Positions 25,305 through 35,496 of a DNA stretch of 58,282 bases are shown here, piece by piece. The DNA lies in assembly GCF_010501095.1 (NCBI RefSeq), contig NZ_QVMP01000022.1, forward strand, positions 7,403 through 65,684, written 5' to 3'. Both the position numbers and the translations under genes were made by a program. The number at the start of each line of letters is the position of its first letter. Position 1 is the first letter of the stretch. The notes beneath the pieces were generated by a model that was not told the DNA's origin, did not search any database, and was given only the letters and a program-made list of their open reading frames with translations. Origin of the DNA: Dysgonomonas sp. 520. GTDB lineage: Bacteria; Bacteroidota; Bacteroidia; Bacteroidales; Dysgonomonadaceae.

Positions 25305-27263
25305 CTACTTCTGCGGAATCACCAATTTCTGACCTACGTTCAAGTTATCGTTAGCCAATTTGTTGGCTTTCTTTATATCACTCGAAGTTACACCCCTATA
25401 TTTTTGTGCAATTTTAGACAAGTTATCGCCTTTTCTTACAGTATAGGTTATATTCTTAGGTTTTACAGGCTTTTTAGTTGCCGGCTCCGTTTTCTTTTTG
25501 GTTTCAGGTTTTGGCGTTGTTGCAGTTTTTGCAGCTTCGCTTTTTTCCGTAGCTTTTGTTTGGGCTGTCTTTGTTGTATCAACAGCCTGTATGCTATTTT
25601 CCGGTTTGTCGGGAATATAAATTATCAGTCTCTGCCCCACTTTTACTGCATTAGACGAGAGTTTGTTCCATTTAATAATGTCCTCCTTTGTCACGTCATA
25701 TTTGCTGGCAATAAGGGTTATGGTTTCGCCTATCCTCACCTTGTGATATATGGTTTTGGTTGCCTCCTGATAGTTTTTGCGAATTGGTTGCTCAACCGAA
25801 GTTGTATCACTATCATCACCGTCTTTTTCACTATCAGCGGTTGCTTCAGCTTTTTCGTGCTGCTGCTTGTAATAGTTAGACATCAGGCTGCCTCCACCCT
25901 CTGAGGTTGAACTTGTTGCCTGCGACGAATTAGACGAAGTATCTTTTTGTTCGGTTGTTTCTTCTTTTTTGGTATTGGTTGTAGCTGTAGTTTTAGGCAC
26001 AGGCTTGTTTATGGTTAAACGCCTTCCTGCGGTCAGCCTGTTCGATTTCAGCTTGTTCCATTTCTTTATCTGGGCGCTTGTCACTCCATACCGGCTGGCT
26101 ATCCGTGCCAGAGTTTCGCCCTTTTTCACCTTATGAATAATCTTTCGGGTCGAAACCGATCCTCCGGAAGTGTGCGAATCCATGTCAACCGTTTTTCTGT
26201 GAGTCAGCAGTTCCGATGCACGGTGAGCCACAATCGTATCATAGTGTGTGATAAAATCCATTGCCTTGGCTGTTGGCAAACTGAGCACGTATGGCTTATA
26301 ATTGCCCGGCACTATGTCTTGTTTATATTGAGGATTCAGAGCCCTTATATCTTCAATGGGTATTTTCAGTACATCCGAAATTTGTTGAAAATGGACTGTC
26401 TTATTCACCGTAAGGGTATCTGTCGCTATCGGGTAGTTGTATTCGAGAGGGCATATATTATGTTCCTTGTAATAACTCATAATGTAAGTCGCCGCAATAA
26501 ATGCCGGAACATATCCTCTGGTTTCACGCGGCAGATACGGATAAATAGCCCAATAGTCTGTTTGCCCGTTACTTCGGCGGATAGCCTTATTCACATTACC
26601 GGGACCGCAATTGTATGCGGCGATAACCAGATTCCAATCGTTATAGATATTATACAAATCTCGCAAATATCTTGCTGCCGCATCAGTTGCTTTAATCGGA
26701 TTACGGCGTTGATCTACCAAACTGTTAACTTCCAGATCATACATTCGTCCTGTGGCTAACATAAATTGCCAGAGCCCCGTTGCTCCTACCGGAGATACGG
26801 CTGTTGGCTTTAGTGCCGATTCAATGACAGGTAGATATTTCAATTCAAGAGGCAGATTATATTTATCCAAAGCACTTTCGAATATCGGGAAATAATATCC
26901 TCCTTCTGCCAGCATATAGGCAACTTGTCCACGGCGACGTCCCGAATACATATCAATATAAGACCTTACAATCTGATTATACACCAGTTCCATTCGGGAA
27001 GGAAACGCGTGCAAACGGTTTATATATACCGAGTCGGGATAAGTAACATTCTGATCGCTTTTTGTTTTGCAGGCTTTGCTTACCTTTATATTTTTGTTCC
27101 AGTCTACAAGCAATTTATCGTAGTTGCGTTCCATATCGGGCGGAACAACGATAGACTTGTCCGTAATTGTATCTTTCAGTGTAAGTGCATGTTTCTGAGC
27201 CACTATTCCTACTACTGCAATGTTGAATAATGCGAAACTTGTTATTATTATTTTTTTTACCAT
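25305..27263 (-). CDS. Membrane-bound lytic transglycosylase D-like protein with LysM repeats
   Basis: A 652-residue protein with an N-terminal signal peptide (about 1-23). The lysozyme-like SLT domain (about 110-260) has the catalytic Glu in LPVIESALKPTAVSP and the signature AAYNCGPGNVNKA. A degenerate LysM-like region (about 295-345) is followed by three LysM repeats, starting IIHKVKKGETLARIASRYGV, IYHKVRIGETITLIA and ITYTVRKGDNLSKIA, joined by Thr/Lys-rich linkers. It cleaves peptidoglycan with 1,6-anhydro-MurNAc ends and binds glycan by LysM. It lies in the conserved Bacteroidales cluster with parAB and rsh. Confidence 0.93.
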   Translation of the reverse strand: MVKKIIITSFALFNIAVVGIVAQKHALTLKDTITDKSIVVPPDMERNYDKLLVDWNKNIKVSKACKTKSDQNVTYPDSVYINRLHAFPSRMELVYNQIVRSYIDMYSGRRRGQVAYMLAEGGYYFPIFESALDKYNLPLELKYLPVIESALKPTAVSPVGATGLWQFMLATGRMYDLEVNSLVDQRRNPIKATDAAARYLRDLYNIYNDWNLVIAAYNCGPGNVNKAIRRSNGQTDYWAIYPYLPRETRGYVPAFIAATYIMSYYKEHNICPLEYNYPIATDTLTVNKTVHFQQISDVLKIPIEDIRALNPQYKQDIVPGNYKPYVLSLPTAKAMDFITHYDTIVAHRASELLTHRKTVDMDSHTSGGSVSTRKIIHKVKKGETLARIASRYGVTSAQIKKWNKLKSNRLTAGRRLTINKPVPKTTATTNTKKEETTEQKDTSSNSSQATSSTSEGGGSLMSNYYKQQHEKAEATADSEKDGDDSDTTSVEQPIRKNYQEATKTIYHKVRIGETITLIASKYDVTKEDIIKWNKLSSNAVKVGQRLIIYIPDKPENSIQAVDTTKTAQTKATEKSEAAKTATTPKPETKKKTEPATKKPVKPKNITYTVRKGDNLSKIAQKYRGVTSSDIKKANKLANDNLNVGQKLVIPQK

Positions 27264-27335
27264 ATCATTGTTTTTATAGTCACCTGGTTGTATGACTTAT
27301 ATCAAAAATTAAAGAGAAGTGCCGAAAACCGCAGT

Positions 27336-28070
27336 TCAGAACGTTACACTACATTGAATAGCCAAGACACCAAACCGTGACATTCCATTATCTAAAAGTG
27401 CCGGTTGCACTTTAAACGACAGGTCGGGCGAAATGTCAAAATCATACAATTGTGCATCAACGTATGCATCCAACATACATAAACCATATACGGCAACAGT
27501 GCCTATTATGCTGAGATCTCTGTATCTCCTGTAATAGTCCTTCTTCTTTTTAAATGCCTGCCTGAAATTATTCAATTGTCCCTCGGTCAAATCTTCCGGT
27601 TTCAGGTTTGTATAAATAAATGGAAACCATTTATTTATATTACCGGGAGTAAGATAATCGGCACTCATTATAGCCTTATACGCATCCGAATAGTCGTTAT
27701 AGTATCTCCCATTCCACGATATGGCATAAGTGAGTCCGAGAAAACCTCCATATATGATAGGCAATTTCCAATACTTACGGTTATATATCTGACCAAGTCC
27801 CGGAAATATTGCAGAATATAAGATTGCTTTATTCGGATTTGGTTTAAAAGGCTCTACGTTAATTTTTGTTGCAACACTGTCCTGAGCCGGTAAGGCTGTT
27901 GCATCGTGACTGAAATTGATAGAATCATTCAAACGCCTAAACTCCTGATCCATCATAAAATTGAGGGAATCGTTGGCATTATGCCCGGTATCCAAAAGCA
28001 CATCCTGCGCATGAGCCTTCATGCACAAGATAGATAATATAATCAGAGATGCTATGGAGACTATTCTCAT
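27336..28070 (-). CDS. DUF5683-type exported protein
   Basis: A 244-residue protein with an N-terminal signal peptide (about 1-21, AHAQ end). The central region has KAILYSAIFPGLGQIYNRKY and a following hydrophobic helix, typical of DUF5683 proteins encoded next to parB in Bacteroidales. The function is unknown and the location is probably the envelope. It starts 4 bases after the parB stop, so it is translationally close to the partition genes. It may link chromosome segregation with envelope growth, but that rests on gene order only. Confidence 0.85.
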   Translation of the reverse strand: MRIVSIASLIILSILCMKAHAQDVLLDTGHNANDSLNFMMDQEFRRLNDSINFSHDATALPAQDSVATKINVEPFKPNPNKAILYSAIFPGLGQIYNRKYWKLPIIYGGFLGLTYAISWNGRYYNDYSDAYKAIMSADYLTPGNINKWFPFIYTNLKPEDLTEGQLNNFRQAFKKKKDYYRRYRDLSIIGTVAVYGLCMLDAYVDAQLYDFDISPDLSFKVQPALLDNGMSRFGVLAIQCSVTF

Positions 28071-28073
28071 TTC

Positions 28074-28982
28074 TTATTTCTTCAACTGGTCGAAAACCGC
28101 AATAATGTGCTCCAGCTCTTCGTCTGATTTGAATGGAATGCTTATTTTTCCTTTTCCGCTATCGTTACAGGTCAACTGAACTTTTGTTTTGAAAAATTTA
28201 GACAAATGTTTTTTCAACAACTCAAACTCTTCGGGAGTTGTATTTTTCACGCCACCTTTTTTGGCCGTATTCAAGGCTTCTTTTTCCTTTATTATGTCTC
28301 GTAGGTTTTCGCCACTACTCACGGCACGCACATATTCTTCTACTTTTCTGACAGAAAGTCCTTCTTCCAGAATCAACTCGTATATTTCCAGTTGAGTGGT
28401 AGGGTCTTCAATCGTTACAAGTGTGCGCGCATGCGCCATGTCTATTTTCTTATCCCTGATGCCCATCTGTATTTCGGCAGGAAGTTTAAGCAGTCGCAGA
28501 TAGTTGGTAACTGTGGTTCTTTTCTTTCCAATTCTTTCGCTCAATGCTTCTTGCGTGAGATTGTAAGACTCCAACAGGTTTTGATATGCCAAGGCTATTT
28601 CTATCGAGTTCAGGTCTTCGCGTTGAATGTTTTCTACAAGGGCTATTTCAAGAACATTCTCATCGTCAGTGGTTTTTATGTAGGCAGGTATAGCTTCGAG
28701 TCCTGCCAATAAAGATGCCCTGTAACGACGTTCTCCGGCTAGTATCTGATAGTGGTCGTCGTCTATTTTGCGAAGTGTGATAGGCTGAATTATCCCAACC
28801 TGCTTGATGGAAGCCGACAGTTCTTCCAGCGCATCTTCTTCGAACAAACGTCGTGGCTGATCCGGATTGGGATGTATTTTCGATAATGGTATTTCGTTTA
28901 TTGAGGAAGAACCTTGAGTTTTCACTTCATCCATATTGATGAGCGCATCCAATCCTCTACCTAAAGCTGTTTTTTTTGCCAT
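28074..28982 (-). CDS. parB: Chromosome partitioning protein ParB
   Basis: A 302-residue ParB/Spo0J homologue. It has an N-terminal LGRGLDALI, the CTP-binding domain with box II GERRYRASLLAGLEAIPAYI, a helix-turn-helix (about 140-200, with ALSERIGKKRTTVTNYLRLL) and a C-terminal dimerisation domain. It should bind parS, load onto the origin region with CTP and recruit condensins. It starts 28 bases after parA ends. No complete parS (TGTTTCACGTGAAACA) was seen in the window. Confidence 0.96.
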   Translation of the reverse strand: MAKKTALGRGLDALINMDEVKTQGSSSINEIPLSKIHPNPDQPRRLFEEDALEELSASIKQVGIIQPITLRKIDDDHYQILAGERRYRASLLAGLEAIPAYIKTTDDENVLEIALVENIQREDLNSIEIALAYQNLLESYNLTQEALSERIGKKRTTVTNYLRLLKLPAEIQMGIRDKKIDMAHARTLVTIEDPTTQLEIYELILEEGLSVRKVEEYVRAVSSGENLRDIIKEKEALNTAKKGGVKNTTPEEFELLKKHLSKFFKTKVQLTCNDSGKGKISIPFKSDEELEHIIAVFDQLKK

Positions 28983-29010
28983 ATAATAAAATTATGCTAA
29001 ACGTACAAAG

Positions 29011-29775
29011 TTACGAATTTTTATCGATAAGTTCCTTAGCCAATTGCATATGATTTACACTTCCTTTGGATGCTGCATCATATAAAATGACCGGCTGCGC
29101 AAAACTTTGCGATTCACTCAACTTCACGTTACGCTGAATAACGGTGGTGAACACAAGTTCTTGAAAGTGCTTTTTCACTTCTTCGTATATCTGATTTGCC
29201 AACCGCAGGCGTGCATCGTACATTGTCAGCAGAAAGCCTTCTATCTCTAACGACGGATTGAGTTTTGCCTTAATTATCCTGATTGTGTTCAACAGTTTAC
29301 TGATACCTTCGAGCGCAAAATATTCGCATTGAACCGGAATTATGACCGAATCGGCGGCCGTAAGCGCATTCACCGTTATCAACCCCAGAGACGGAGAGCA
29401 GTCGATAAGGATGTAGTCGTAACTGCTTTTCAATGGCTTCAATACTTTCGAAAGTATTTTCTCCCTGCTTTCTATGTTTAGCATTTCCAATTCTGCCCCA
29501 ACCAGATTTATATGCGACGGGATGATATCTAAACGCTCAATTTCGGTTGGCAGAATAGCATCTTCCGGTTTAACCTCACCAATCAAACACTCGTAAATGG
29601 TTTTCTTCACTTGCTTTACATCAATTCCCAAACCCGAAGAGGCATTAGCCTGAGGATCGGCATCCACAACCAATACTTTTTTTTCGAGAGTTGCCAGAGA
29701 AGCAGCCAGATTGATTGCGGTAGTTGTTTTCCCAACCCCTCCTTTTTGGTTGGCTAAAGCGATTATTTTACCCAT
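29011..29775 (-). CDS. parA: Chromosome partitioning ATPase ParA
   Basis: A 254-residue Soj/ParA-type ATPase. The deviant Walker A is KGGVGKTTTAINLA (Lys10 signature and GKTT), Walker B is DYILIDCSPSLG, and the DADPQANAS motif is at about 40-48. It dimerises on DNA with ATP and forms gradients used by ParB. It is the first gene of the cluster. Upstream is a 240-base gap with the OmpA terminator and no other gene. Chromosomal rather than plasmid type, judged by the neighbouring Rsh and LysM genes. Confidence 0.96.
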   Translation of the reverse strand: MGKIIALANQKGGVGKTTTAINLAASLATLEKKVLVVDADPQANASSGLGIDVKQVKKTIYECLIGEVKPEDAILPTEIERLDIIPSHINLVGAELEMLNIESREKILSKVLKPLKSSYDYILIDCSPSLGLITVNALTAADSVIIPVQCEYFALEGISKLLNTIRIIKAKLNPSLEIEGFLLTMYDARLRLANQIYEEVKKHFQELVFTTVIQRNVKLSESQSFAQPVILYDAASKGSVNHMQLAKELIDKNS

Positions 29776-29962
29776 AAGTTGTTTTTTCTTCTTAAGATGT
29801 TAAGTATTATCTAATCACAAAATAACGAATAAATATAAAAAACGGATACTATATCACCACCTCAAATAGCTTCAATGTTGAAAACTGATTGATTTTGTTA
29901 ATAAAGTTTGTATAAGACTAATAATAAAGTCATTACGAAAACACCGTGACGATTAAATGGGA

Positions 29963-29997
29963 AAAAAAAGATCTTCCACAATCGTGGAAGATCTTTT
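29963..29997 (-). terminator. Intrinsic terminator of the OmpA gene
   Basis: Perfect 10-base stem GATCTTCCAC-aatc-GTGGAAGATC followed on the minus strand by a run of T. It lies 20 bases after the stop codon at 30017. Confidence 0.92.
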
Positions 29998-30016
29998 CAG
30001 TTATTTTTATCATATC

Positions 30017-31450
30017 TTATTCCAGAACAAAGATAACCACACGGTTCCATTCATTAATGCTAAATGGCTGTATTTGGTCTCCTTCCCAGTTGATAGACAC
30101 TCTTCTACGGTCGATTCCGTATTTCTCAACCAAAGCGTTTGCTACTGTTTTAGAACGTCTTTCAGACAACTTCAAGTTGTAGGCAGGATAAGCTGTTTTC
30201 TTGTCGGCATAACCTGTAACAACTACATTTGTTGTTGGGTTGCTTTTCAAATAAACTGCTGCTTTTTCTATCTTAGACCACTCTGTTGCATCAATCACAG
30301 ATTTATCTATTCTGAAGAATACCGGATCAGGCAAGAAACAAAGTTCTTCTTCTTTCTTAGGTTCTGGTTCTACAACCGGACATTCAGGACATTCTACCGG
30401 AGTATTTTTCAATTCTTCGTACTGATCTCTCCAATAGTTGATCTGAGCATTCATATCTTTGATAAGTCCGTAGTTGGTTGGTTCGCAAACTTCCCAAGTA
30501 TTTTTACCTAAGTCTACTGTCAAACCTGCTACTCCTTGACCAACAAGGTCTACTCTCATATTGTCTCCCATATGACCGTCAAAATCTTCAGGATATGCAG
30601 TAAGGTTTCCTTCGAAGAAGATGCTCAATTTTTTCGCAACTCTTACTTTCATTTGAAGACCACCGTTAACACCAAATCCGTCATGCGAATCTTGTCCCAG
30701 GTGAGCGAATGTATGGAAATATGAAACCCCTAAGAATGGAGTCATTTCGAAAACTCTTTTTGGATTATAGTCTCCACACAGAGTCAAGAAATCGAACATA
30801 AAGTTCAGGTTAGTAGCGAAATAACGAACATGTTGCATATAAAGGGCTCCTTTGTCTTTTCCAGGATTCCATACATATTCTTCGATTGATCCGGCATGAT
30901 CTATGCCTACAATCTCCTTATCGTATTCAACCTGACGTCCGCCATCGCTCAATCCAAAACCTAGATATTCCCACTGAGGGTCCCAAGAATGGAAAGCACC
31001 ACCTTCTGCCGCCGGATACTTAAATCCGTCGCCATACGTAGTACCGGCATATCCCTTACCCATGTAGTGTTTACTTCCCGAGTTCCATTTACGGTAGGTA
31101 CCAGCCCATCCGTCATTGAACCCGTGCAAAGATCCACCGGTAAAATTAAGTCTCAACCCCCAGATAGGAGAAAAGTATTTCCCGATAGTGAGAGCCGGAG
31201 CCAACGTCAAACGGCTACCGAAAGATGCTTTGTCATCATCTTCTGCCATTATTGTTTGGAGACCCGCACCCAACGAGATAAACCAGTTATCTTTAAATTT
31301 ATTTTTTTGCCATGTAGTTTTGTAGGCATTATAAGTCTTCTTTGTATTTTCACCTTTATCAGATTCTGCATCCGGATTATACGTTTGTGCTTGAATTGCT
31401 AAAGCAGAGAACAACGTGAAGAGAGTAATTAATAGAAATTTTTTATTCAT
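30017..31450 (-). CDS. OmpA-family outer-membrane protein
   Basis: A 477-residue protein with a signal peptide (about 1-21, IQAQ end). An N-terminal beta-barrel part rich in Gly and aromatic residues (about 45-330) is followed by a Pro/Glu linker (CPECPVVEPEPKK) and a C-terminal OmpA peptidoglycan-binding domain (about 370-477; NLKLSERRSKTVANALVEKY). It should anchor the outer membrane to the wall. The gene is monocistronic, with its own promoter at 31503-31531 and terminator at 29963-29997. Confidence 0.93.
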   Translation of the reverse strand: MNKKFLLITLFTLFSALAIQAQTYNPDAESDKGENTKKTYNAYKTTWQKNKFKDNWFISLGAGLQTIMAEDDDKASFGSRLTLAPALTIGKYFSPIWGLRLNFTGGSLHGFNDGWAGTYRKWNSGSKHYMGKGYAGTTYGDGFKYPAAEGGAFHSWDPQWEYLGFGLSDGGRQVEYDKEIVGIDHAGSIEEYVWNPGKDKGALYMQHVRYFATNLNFMFDFLTLCGDYNPKRVFEMTPFLGVSYFHTFAHLGQDSHDGFGVNGGLQMKVRVAKKLSIFFEGNLTAYPEDFDGHMGDNMRVDLVGQGVAGLTVDLGKNTWEVCEPTNYGLIKDMNAQINYWRDQYEELKNTPVECPECPVVEPEPKKEEELCFLPDPVFFRIDKSVIDATEWSKIEKAAVYLKSNPTTNVVVTGYADKKTAYPAYNLKLSERRSKTVANALVEKYGIDRRRVSINWEGDQIQPFSINEWNRVVIFVLE

Positions 31451-31502
31451 AAAACAATCATCATTAGGTTAAATGATATTAACGCATAGTTTTTTAAAAG
31501 CG

Positions 31503-31531
31503 CAAAGTTAGTATATTTTTTAATTAGCAAA
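31503..31531 (-). promoter_or_regulatory. Promoter of the OmpA gene
   Basis: On the minus strand TAACTTTG (31503-31510) is an exact -7 match, with TTTG (31528-31531) 17 bases upstream as a possible -33 box, slightly close. The start site would be near 31496, about 45 bases before the ATG. Confidence 0.65.
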
Positions 31532-31606
31532 GAACAAATCTATGTTTTTTTGTGTTTTCAACAACCGAAACTGACTCAAATACATAAAAGAAGATGATTT
31601 TTAATA

Positions 31607-31614
31607 TATATTTG
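31607..31614 (+). promoter_or_regulatory. Promoter -7 box of the glycan gene cluster
   Basis: TATATTTG matches TAnnTTTG, 11 bases before the ATG at 31626, so the transcript would be nearly leaderless. No -33 box is apparent. Confidence 0.5.
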
Positions 31615-31625
31615 CTGTCTAAATT

Positions 31626-33053
31626 ATGAATTCTGAAATCGAAAATACACAAAACATGAGTTCACTTTTCAAAAGTCTAAACAAAAATGCTAATGCGAAG
31701 ATAAACAAAGTTTTAATATATTTCAAAAAAACGGAACTTTATTTGCAAAATAAACGGAAAATTCGGTGTTTTTTACTGATTTTTTCTATTTTACTTATGT
31801 ATTTTTCTATTTTTTTATTAAATAATAAGACTTTTATTCATGGCGACGACTACATATATTCTTACATTTTCACCACTTTCGATCGAATCGGAAGTTTCTC
31901 GGATATACTGGAATCTCAAAAAACGCACTATTTTGAGTGGGGAGGACGCATTGTGGTTCATTCCATCGTACAGGCATTATTGATGTTTCCTCCGATTGTT
32001 ATCGATCTGGTCAACTCTTTTGCCTTTTTATCGCTCATCGTGCTGATGTATTTTCATGCAAAAGGACGGGGAAAACACTCAATATCACTCCTTATATTAA
32101 TATACTTTTTCACATGGTTGCTTCAACCCGTATTTGGCGACACCGTATTGTGGATAACGGGGAGCGTTAATTATTTGTGGGTAAGTGTAATCACTCTCTT
32201 GTTTTTATTGCCTTTCCGCCTATATGAGGGGAAACAGAATAATAACATATTCACAAAAGTCATTTTATGCCTTTGTTTTTTCTTTTCCGGTATCATCGCC
32301 GGATGGACAAACGAGAACACCTCCGTGGGGATGATAGTTGCCATTTTCCTGTTCATTTTATCGTATCAATACAAGGGGTGGAAAAAACCGGCATGGTCTA
32401 TTGCCGGATTCATCGGGAGCATAGCAGGCTATGTCATGCTAATCGCGGCTCCCGGAAATTTTGCCCGTGCACGGTCGGAAGGTGCTGTTTTGTATCCTTT
32501 TAAGATTGTATACAATTTTATAACTTCAACATTTACCCTTTTCGATTATTTAGGCGTTTTCCTGCTTATTGTTGCCATCTTATATATATTGTATTATAAA
32601 TTTTATTCGGACAAGAGAAACAATACCGGCTTGCTTGTGTTTATCTACCTCGCAGCCATGCTTGCATCTATATATTGCATGATATTTTCGCCCTCGGTGT
32701 TTGCGGCTCGATCGTGGTTTGGTGTTATCTGTTATGCGATTATTGCCTTTGGCGTGGTTTTTTATCGTTTAAATCGTAAATATACTTTTATCAGTTTGAT
32801 TAAATATTCTATCACATGTGTGTTTTTATGCTTATTTTTGTCTGAATATTACAGTGCATTCAAAGATGTTAGTCAGGTAGAAACCGCAAGAATTGAACAA
32901 TTGGCAGCTATTGAGGACGCAAAGGCAAAGGGGCTGACAAAAGTGACGCTGAAACCAATAGCTCCGAAAACCAAATACGGAATGTTTGACGCAAAATACG
33001 CATTAGAATATATGTCCCATTATTATGGAATTGAAATATCATACGAACAATAA
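31626..33053 (+). CDS. DUF6056-type multi-pass membrane protein, likely glycosyltransferase
   Basis: A 475-residue protein with about ten to eleven membrane helices. A first loop after the N-terminal helix contains FIHGDDYIYSYIF, with acidic residues like the catalytic Asp pair of GT-C glycosyltransferases. I take it as DUF6056 family; this is recognition of general pattern, not of a diagnostic motif. It would use a lipid-linked sugar at the outer face of the inner membrane. The last 29 bases overlap the next gene, so they are co-translated. Confidence 0.75.
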   Translation: MNSEIENTQNMSSLFKSLNKNANAKINKVLIYFKKTELYLQNKRKIRCFLLIFSILLMYFSIFLLNNKTFIHGDDYIYSYIFTTFDRIGSFSDILESQKTHYFEWGGRIVVHSIVQALLMFPPIVIDLVNSFAFLSLIVLMYFHAKGRGKHSISLLILIYFFTWLLQPVFGDTVLWITGSVNYLWVSVITLLFLLPFRLYEGKQNNNIFTKVILCLCFFFSGIIAGWTNENTSVGMIVAIFLFILSYQYKGWKKPAWSIAGFIGSIAGYVMLIAAPGNFARARSEGAVLYPFKIVYNFITSTFTLFDYLGVFLLIVAILYILYYKFYSDKRNNTGLLVFIYLAAMLASIYCMIFSPSVFAARSWFGVICYAIIAFGVVFYRLNRKYTFISLIKYSITCVFLCLFLSEYYSAFKDVSQVETARIEQLAAIEDAKAKGLTKVTLKPIAPKTKYGMFDAKYALEYMSHYYGIEISYEQ

Positions 33054-34539
33054 AGAATATCGTTGGACAAAAGAGCTTTGGCTGATACCGGTATTCTTTG
33101 TCTTGTCGCTCGTCATCTTGCTTTTTGCCTCGTTTTGCAGTCCTCTGTACGAATATAAAGGTTACGACAGCGCCATATTCATGTTGGTGGGAAAGGCTGT
33201 TGCAGCCGGCAAATTGATGTATGTGGATATTTTCGATCACAAAGGCCCGGTGATGTTTTTCCTCCAGGCCTTCTTGATGAAAGCAGGAGGCGTGAATGCT
33301 GTTTTTTGTTTCGAGGTTGTCAACCTTACATTAATTTTCTACATTATATACAAGATATACAGGCTGTTTGCTCTCCCACCCCGTTTTCTGTTCATCCCGA
33401 TATTGCTCATTTCAATTTTGATGTTGAACACCCTTGAAGGGGGCAATGTGACCGAAGAATATAGTATACCTTTACTTTTGGGATGCCTTTATCTTGCCAT
33501 CAGGTATATGCTGGACGATGACGAGCGTCACCCTCCCAAGTATGCCTTTTGTTATGGAATTGCATTTTCGTTGCTGGCTCTGATCAGGATTACGAACGCT
33601 GCCGGATTGTGCGGAATAATCGCTGCTGTTTCCATCCTTTTAGTGTATGAACGTGAGTGGGAAAATCTATTCAAAAATATAATTTACTTCCTCATCGGGG
33701 TTGCTTGTATATGCTTTCCTATCGGCATCTATTTTCTGGAAAACAACGCATTCAACGAAATGGTGTACGCCACATTCACATTCAACTCTAAATATGCAGG
33801 AGGTATTTTTTCCATATCGTATGGTTTAAACCCCAAAGACATCCTATACCTGACACGGATATATGGACCTAACATATTTACGCTCTCTGCGTTGATTGTG
33901 TATTCCGTATATTGGGGAAGGAACAACAAACTGATTCTGATTACATTCTTTTCTTGCTTGTTCACATCTTCGGCTCTACTGCTAGGCTTGAGAACCGACC
34001 ATTATATGATGCTGAATATTATGCCTTTCGTTATCGGATGCCTGTTATTTATCAACCTGTTGATATGCAAACAATGTAAGGTTATTTTCAAGATTGGTTT
34101 GTCGGTATATCTAATACTGCTGTTCGGCTATTTTGGGAAAAGAGCAACAAGTGTTGCTGCCATTTATGCGCAATCGAAAGATGCTAACTTCTATTATCTT
34201 GACAAAACTTTAGTTGACAACATAATCCCCTTTGATGAAAGAGACAGTGTATTCGGATACAATTTGGCATCGAACTGGTATCTGGAAACAGATATATTGC
34301 CTCCGTTCAGGTTTTATACGTCGCAGGAGATATGGGCGAGAACAGACAGTCTCGTCTATCGGGAAACAAACAAATATCTGAAGAAAACACCTCCGAGGTG
34401 GATAGTGATTCCGAATCCGTATATAGCTCATTCAACAAAGGGAGTCGATTCTAATCCGGTTTTGAAAGATATGATAAAAAATGACTACGAACTGAAAGGG
34501 GAAGATTTTAATCATAAATATTATAGGCGAATAAATTAA
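33025..34539 (+). CDS. Multi-pass membrane glycosyltransferase (GT-C type)
   Basis: A 504-residue membrane protein with about ten helices. The first periplasmic loop has YKGYDSAIFMLVGKAVAAGK followed by DIFDHKGPVMFFLQA, the arrangement of a GT39/ArnT-like family where an Asp and nearby His/Lys hold the sugar-lipid. The C-terminal third is soluble. It probably adds a sugar to an envelope glycan using a polyprenyl-phosphate donor. Acceptor and sugar are unknown. It overlaps the upstream gene by 29 bases and abuts the GT14 gene. Confidence 0.8.
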   Translation: MELKYHTNNKEYRWTKELWLIPVFFVLSLVILLFASFCSPLYEYKGYDSAIFMLVGKAVAAGKLMYVDIFDHKGPVMFFLQAFLMKAGGVNAVFCFEVVNLTLIFYIIYKIYRLFALPPRFLFIPILLISILMLNTLEGGNVTEEYSIPLLLGCLYLAIRYMLDDDERHPPKYAFCYGIAFSLLALIRITNAAGLCGIIAAVSILLVYEREWENLFKNIIYFLIGVACICFPIGIYFLENNAFNEMVYATFTFNSKYAGGIFSISYGLNPKDILYLTRIYGPNIFTLSALIVYSVYWGRNNKLILITFFSCLFTSSALLLGLRTDHYMMLNIMPFVIGCLLFINLLICKQCKVIFKIGLSVYLILLFGYFGKRATSVAAIYAQSKDANFYYLDKTLVDNIIPFDERDSVFGYNLASNWYLETDILPPFRFYTSQEIWARTDSLVYRETNKYLKKTPPRWIVIPNPYIAHSTKGVDSNPVLKDMIKNDYELKGEDFNHKYYRRIN

Positions 34540-34540
34540 T

Positions 34541-35449
34541 ATGCAACACGCACTACTTATAACAGCATACAAGAATTATGATCAAATTGCCGATTTGATA
34601 GACACAGTTGGCGATAAATTCAGGTGCTATATACATATAGACAAGAAAAGCAAGATTACTCGATCGGAAATAGAGACTCTTGCCGGAAAATCCAATGTAG
34701 ATTTCATTTCTCAAAAATACAAGGTCAATTGGGGAGGTGTTGCACACCTGAAAGCCTTCATCTTACTGATAAATGAAGCCTTCAAAGATGAAAGGAATAA
34801 ATATTTCCACACAATCACAGGGCAAGACTTCCCGATAAAAACACCTGATGAAATTGATCTGTTTTTCAGTCAGAACCACGGGAAAGAGTACATGGAATAC
34901 AATAAATTACCATATTCCAGTTGGGAAATGGAACAAGGCGGATACGAACGGGTAGATTATTATAGTTTCTGCGACTTGTTCAACCGCAGGAGTTTTTGGG
35001 GAAGAGCCGCTATCAAAAGTATCTTGCTGATGCAAAAGAAACTTCACCTGAAAAGAAGTTATTACAGCGGGTTTCCCGCTCTGTACGGAGGGTCTACCTA
35101 TTGGTCGCTGAGTCGCGAATGTATCGGATACGTTATCAATTACATTTCGCAGAATCCCCGCTTCCTGAAAAGGTTCGATTACACATTCTGTGCCGAAGAG
35201 ATATTTTTCCAGACAATAGTCATGGACTCTCCTTTCGGGGATAAAGTGATAAAGGACACTTTGCGATTTATCGTTTGGGAGAAAAGGAACGGAAATTATC
35301 CTGCCAACCTCGATTTGAGCGATGAAAAAGCAATATCCGAATCGGATGCAATCTTTGCCCGAAAGTTCGAAATCCCTGTATCCATCGCATTATTAGAGAA
35401 TATTAAGAAAAAGCTGAAAGAGAAACGAAAAGGGTCTGAAAATTTATAG
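34541..35449 (+). CDS. Core-2/I-branching N-acetylglucosaminyltransferase-like (GT14)
   Basis: A 302-residue GT14-family protein. The opening ALLITAYKNYDQIADLI, the IHIDKKSKI segment, NWGGVAHLKAFILLINEAF and TGQDFPIKTPDEI match bacterial GT14 proteins. CAEEIFFQTIVMDSPF (about 226-241) carries the likely catalytic Glu. These enzymes branch glycans by adding GlcNAc, often to capsular or exopolysaccharides. It begins one base after the previous gene's stop, completing a three-gene cluster. Confidence 0.88.
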   Translation: MQHALLITAYKNYDQIADLIDTVGDKFRCYIHIDKKSKITRSEIETLAGKSNVDFISQKYKVNWGGVAHLKAFILLINEAFKDERNKYFHTITGQDFPIKTPDEIDLFFSQNHGKEYMEYNKLPYSSWEMEQGGYERVDYYSFCDLFNRRSFWGRAAIKSILLMQKKLHLKRSYYSGFPALYGGSTYWSLSRECIGYVINYISQNPRFLKRFDYTFCAEEIFFQTIVMDSPFGDKVIKDTLRFIVWEKRNGNYPANLDLSDEKAISESDAIFARKFEIPVSIALLENIKKKLKEKRKGSENL

Positions 35450-35496
35450 GGTAATTTTAAATAACCTTAAATACAAGGCCTAAAACCACCCTTTTC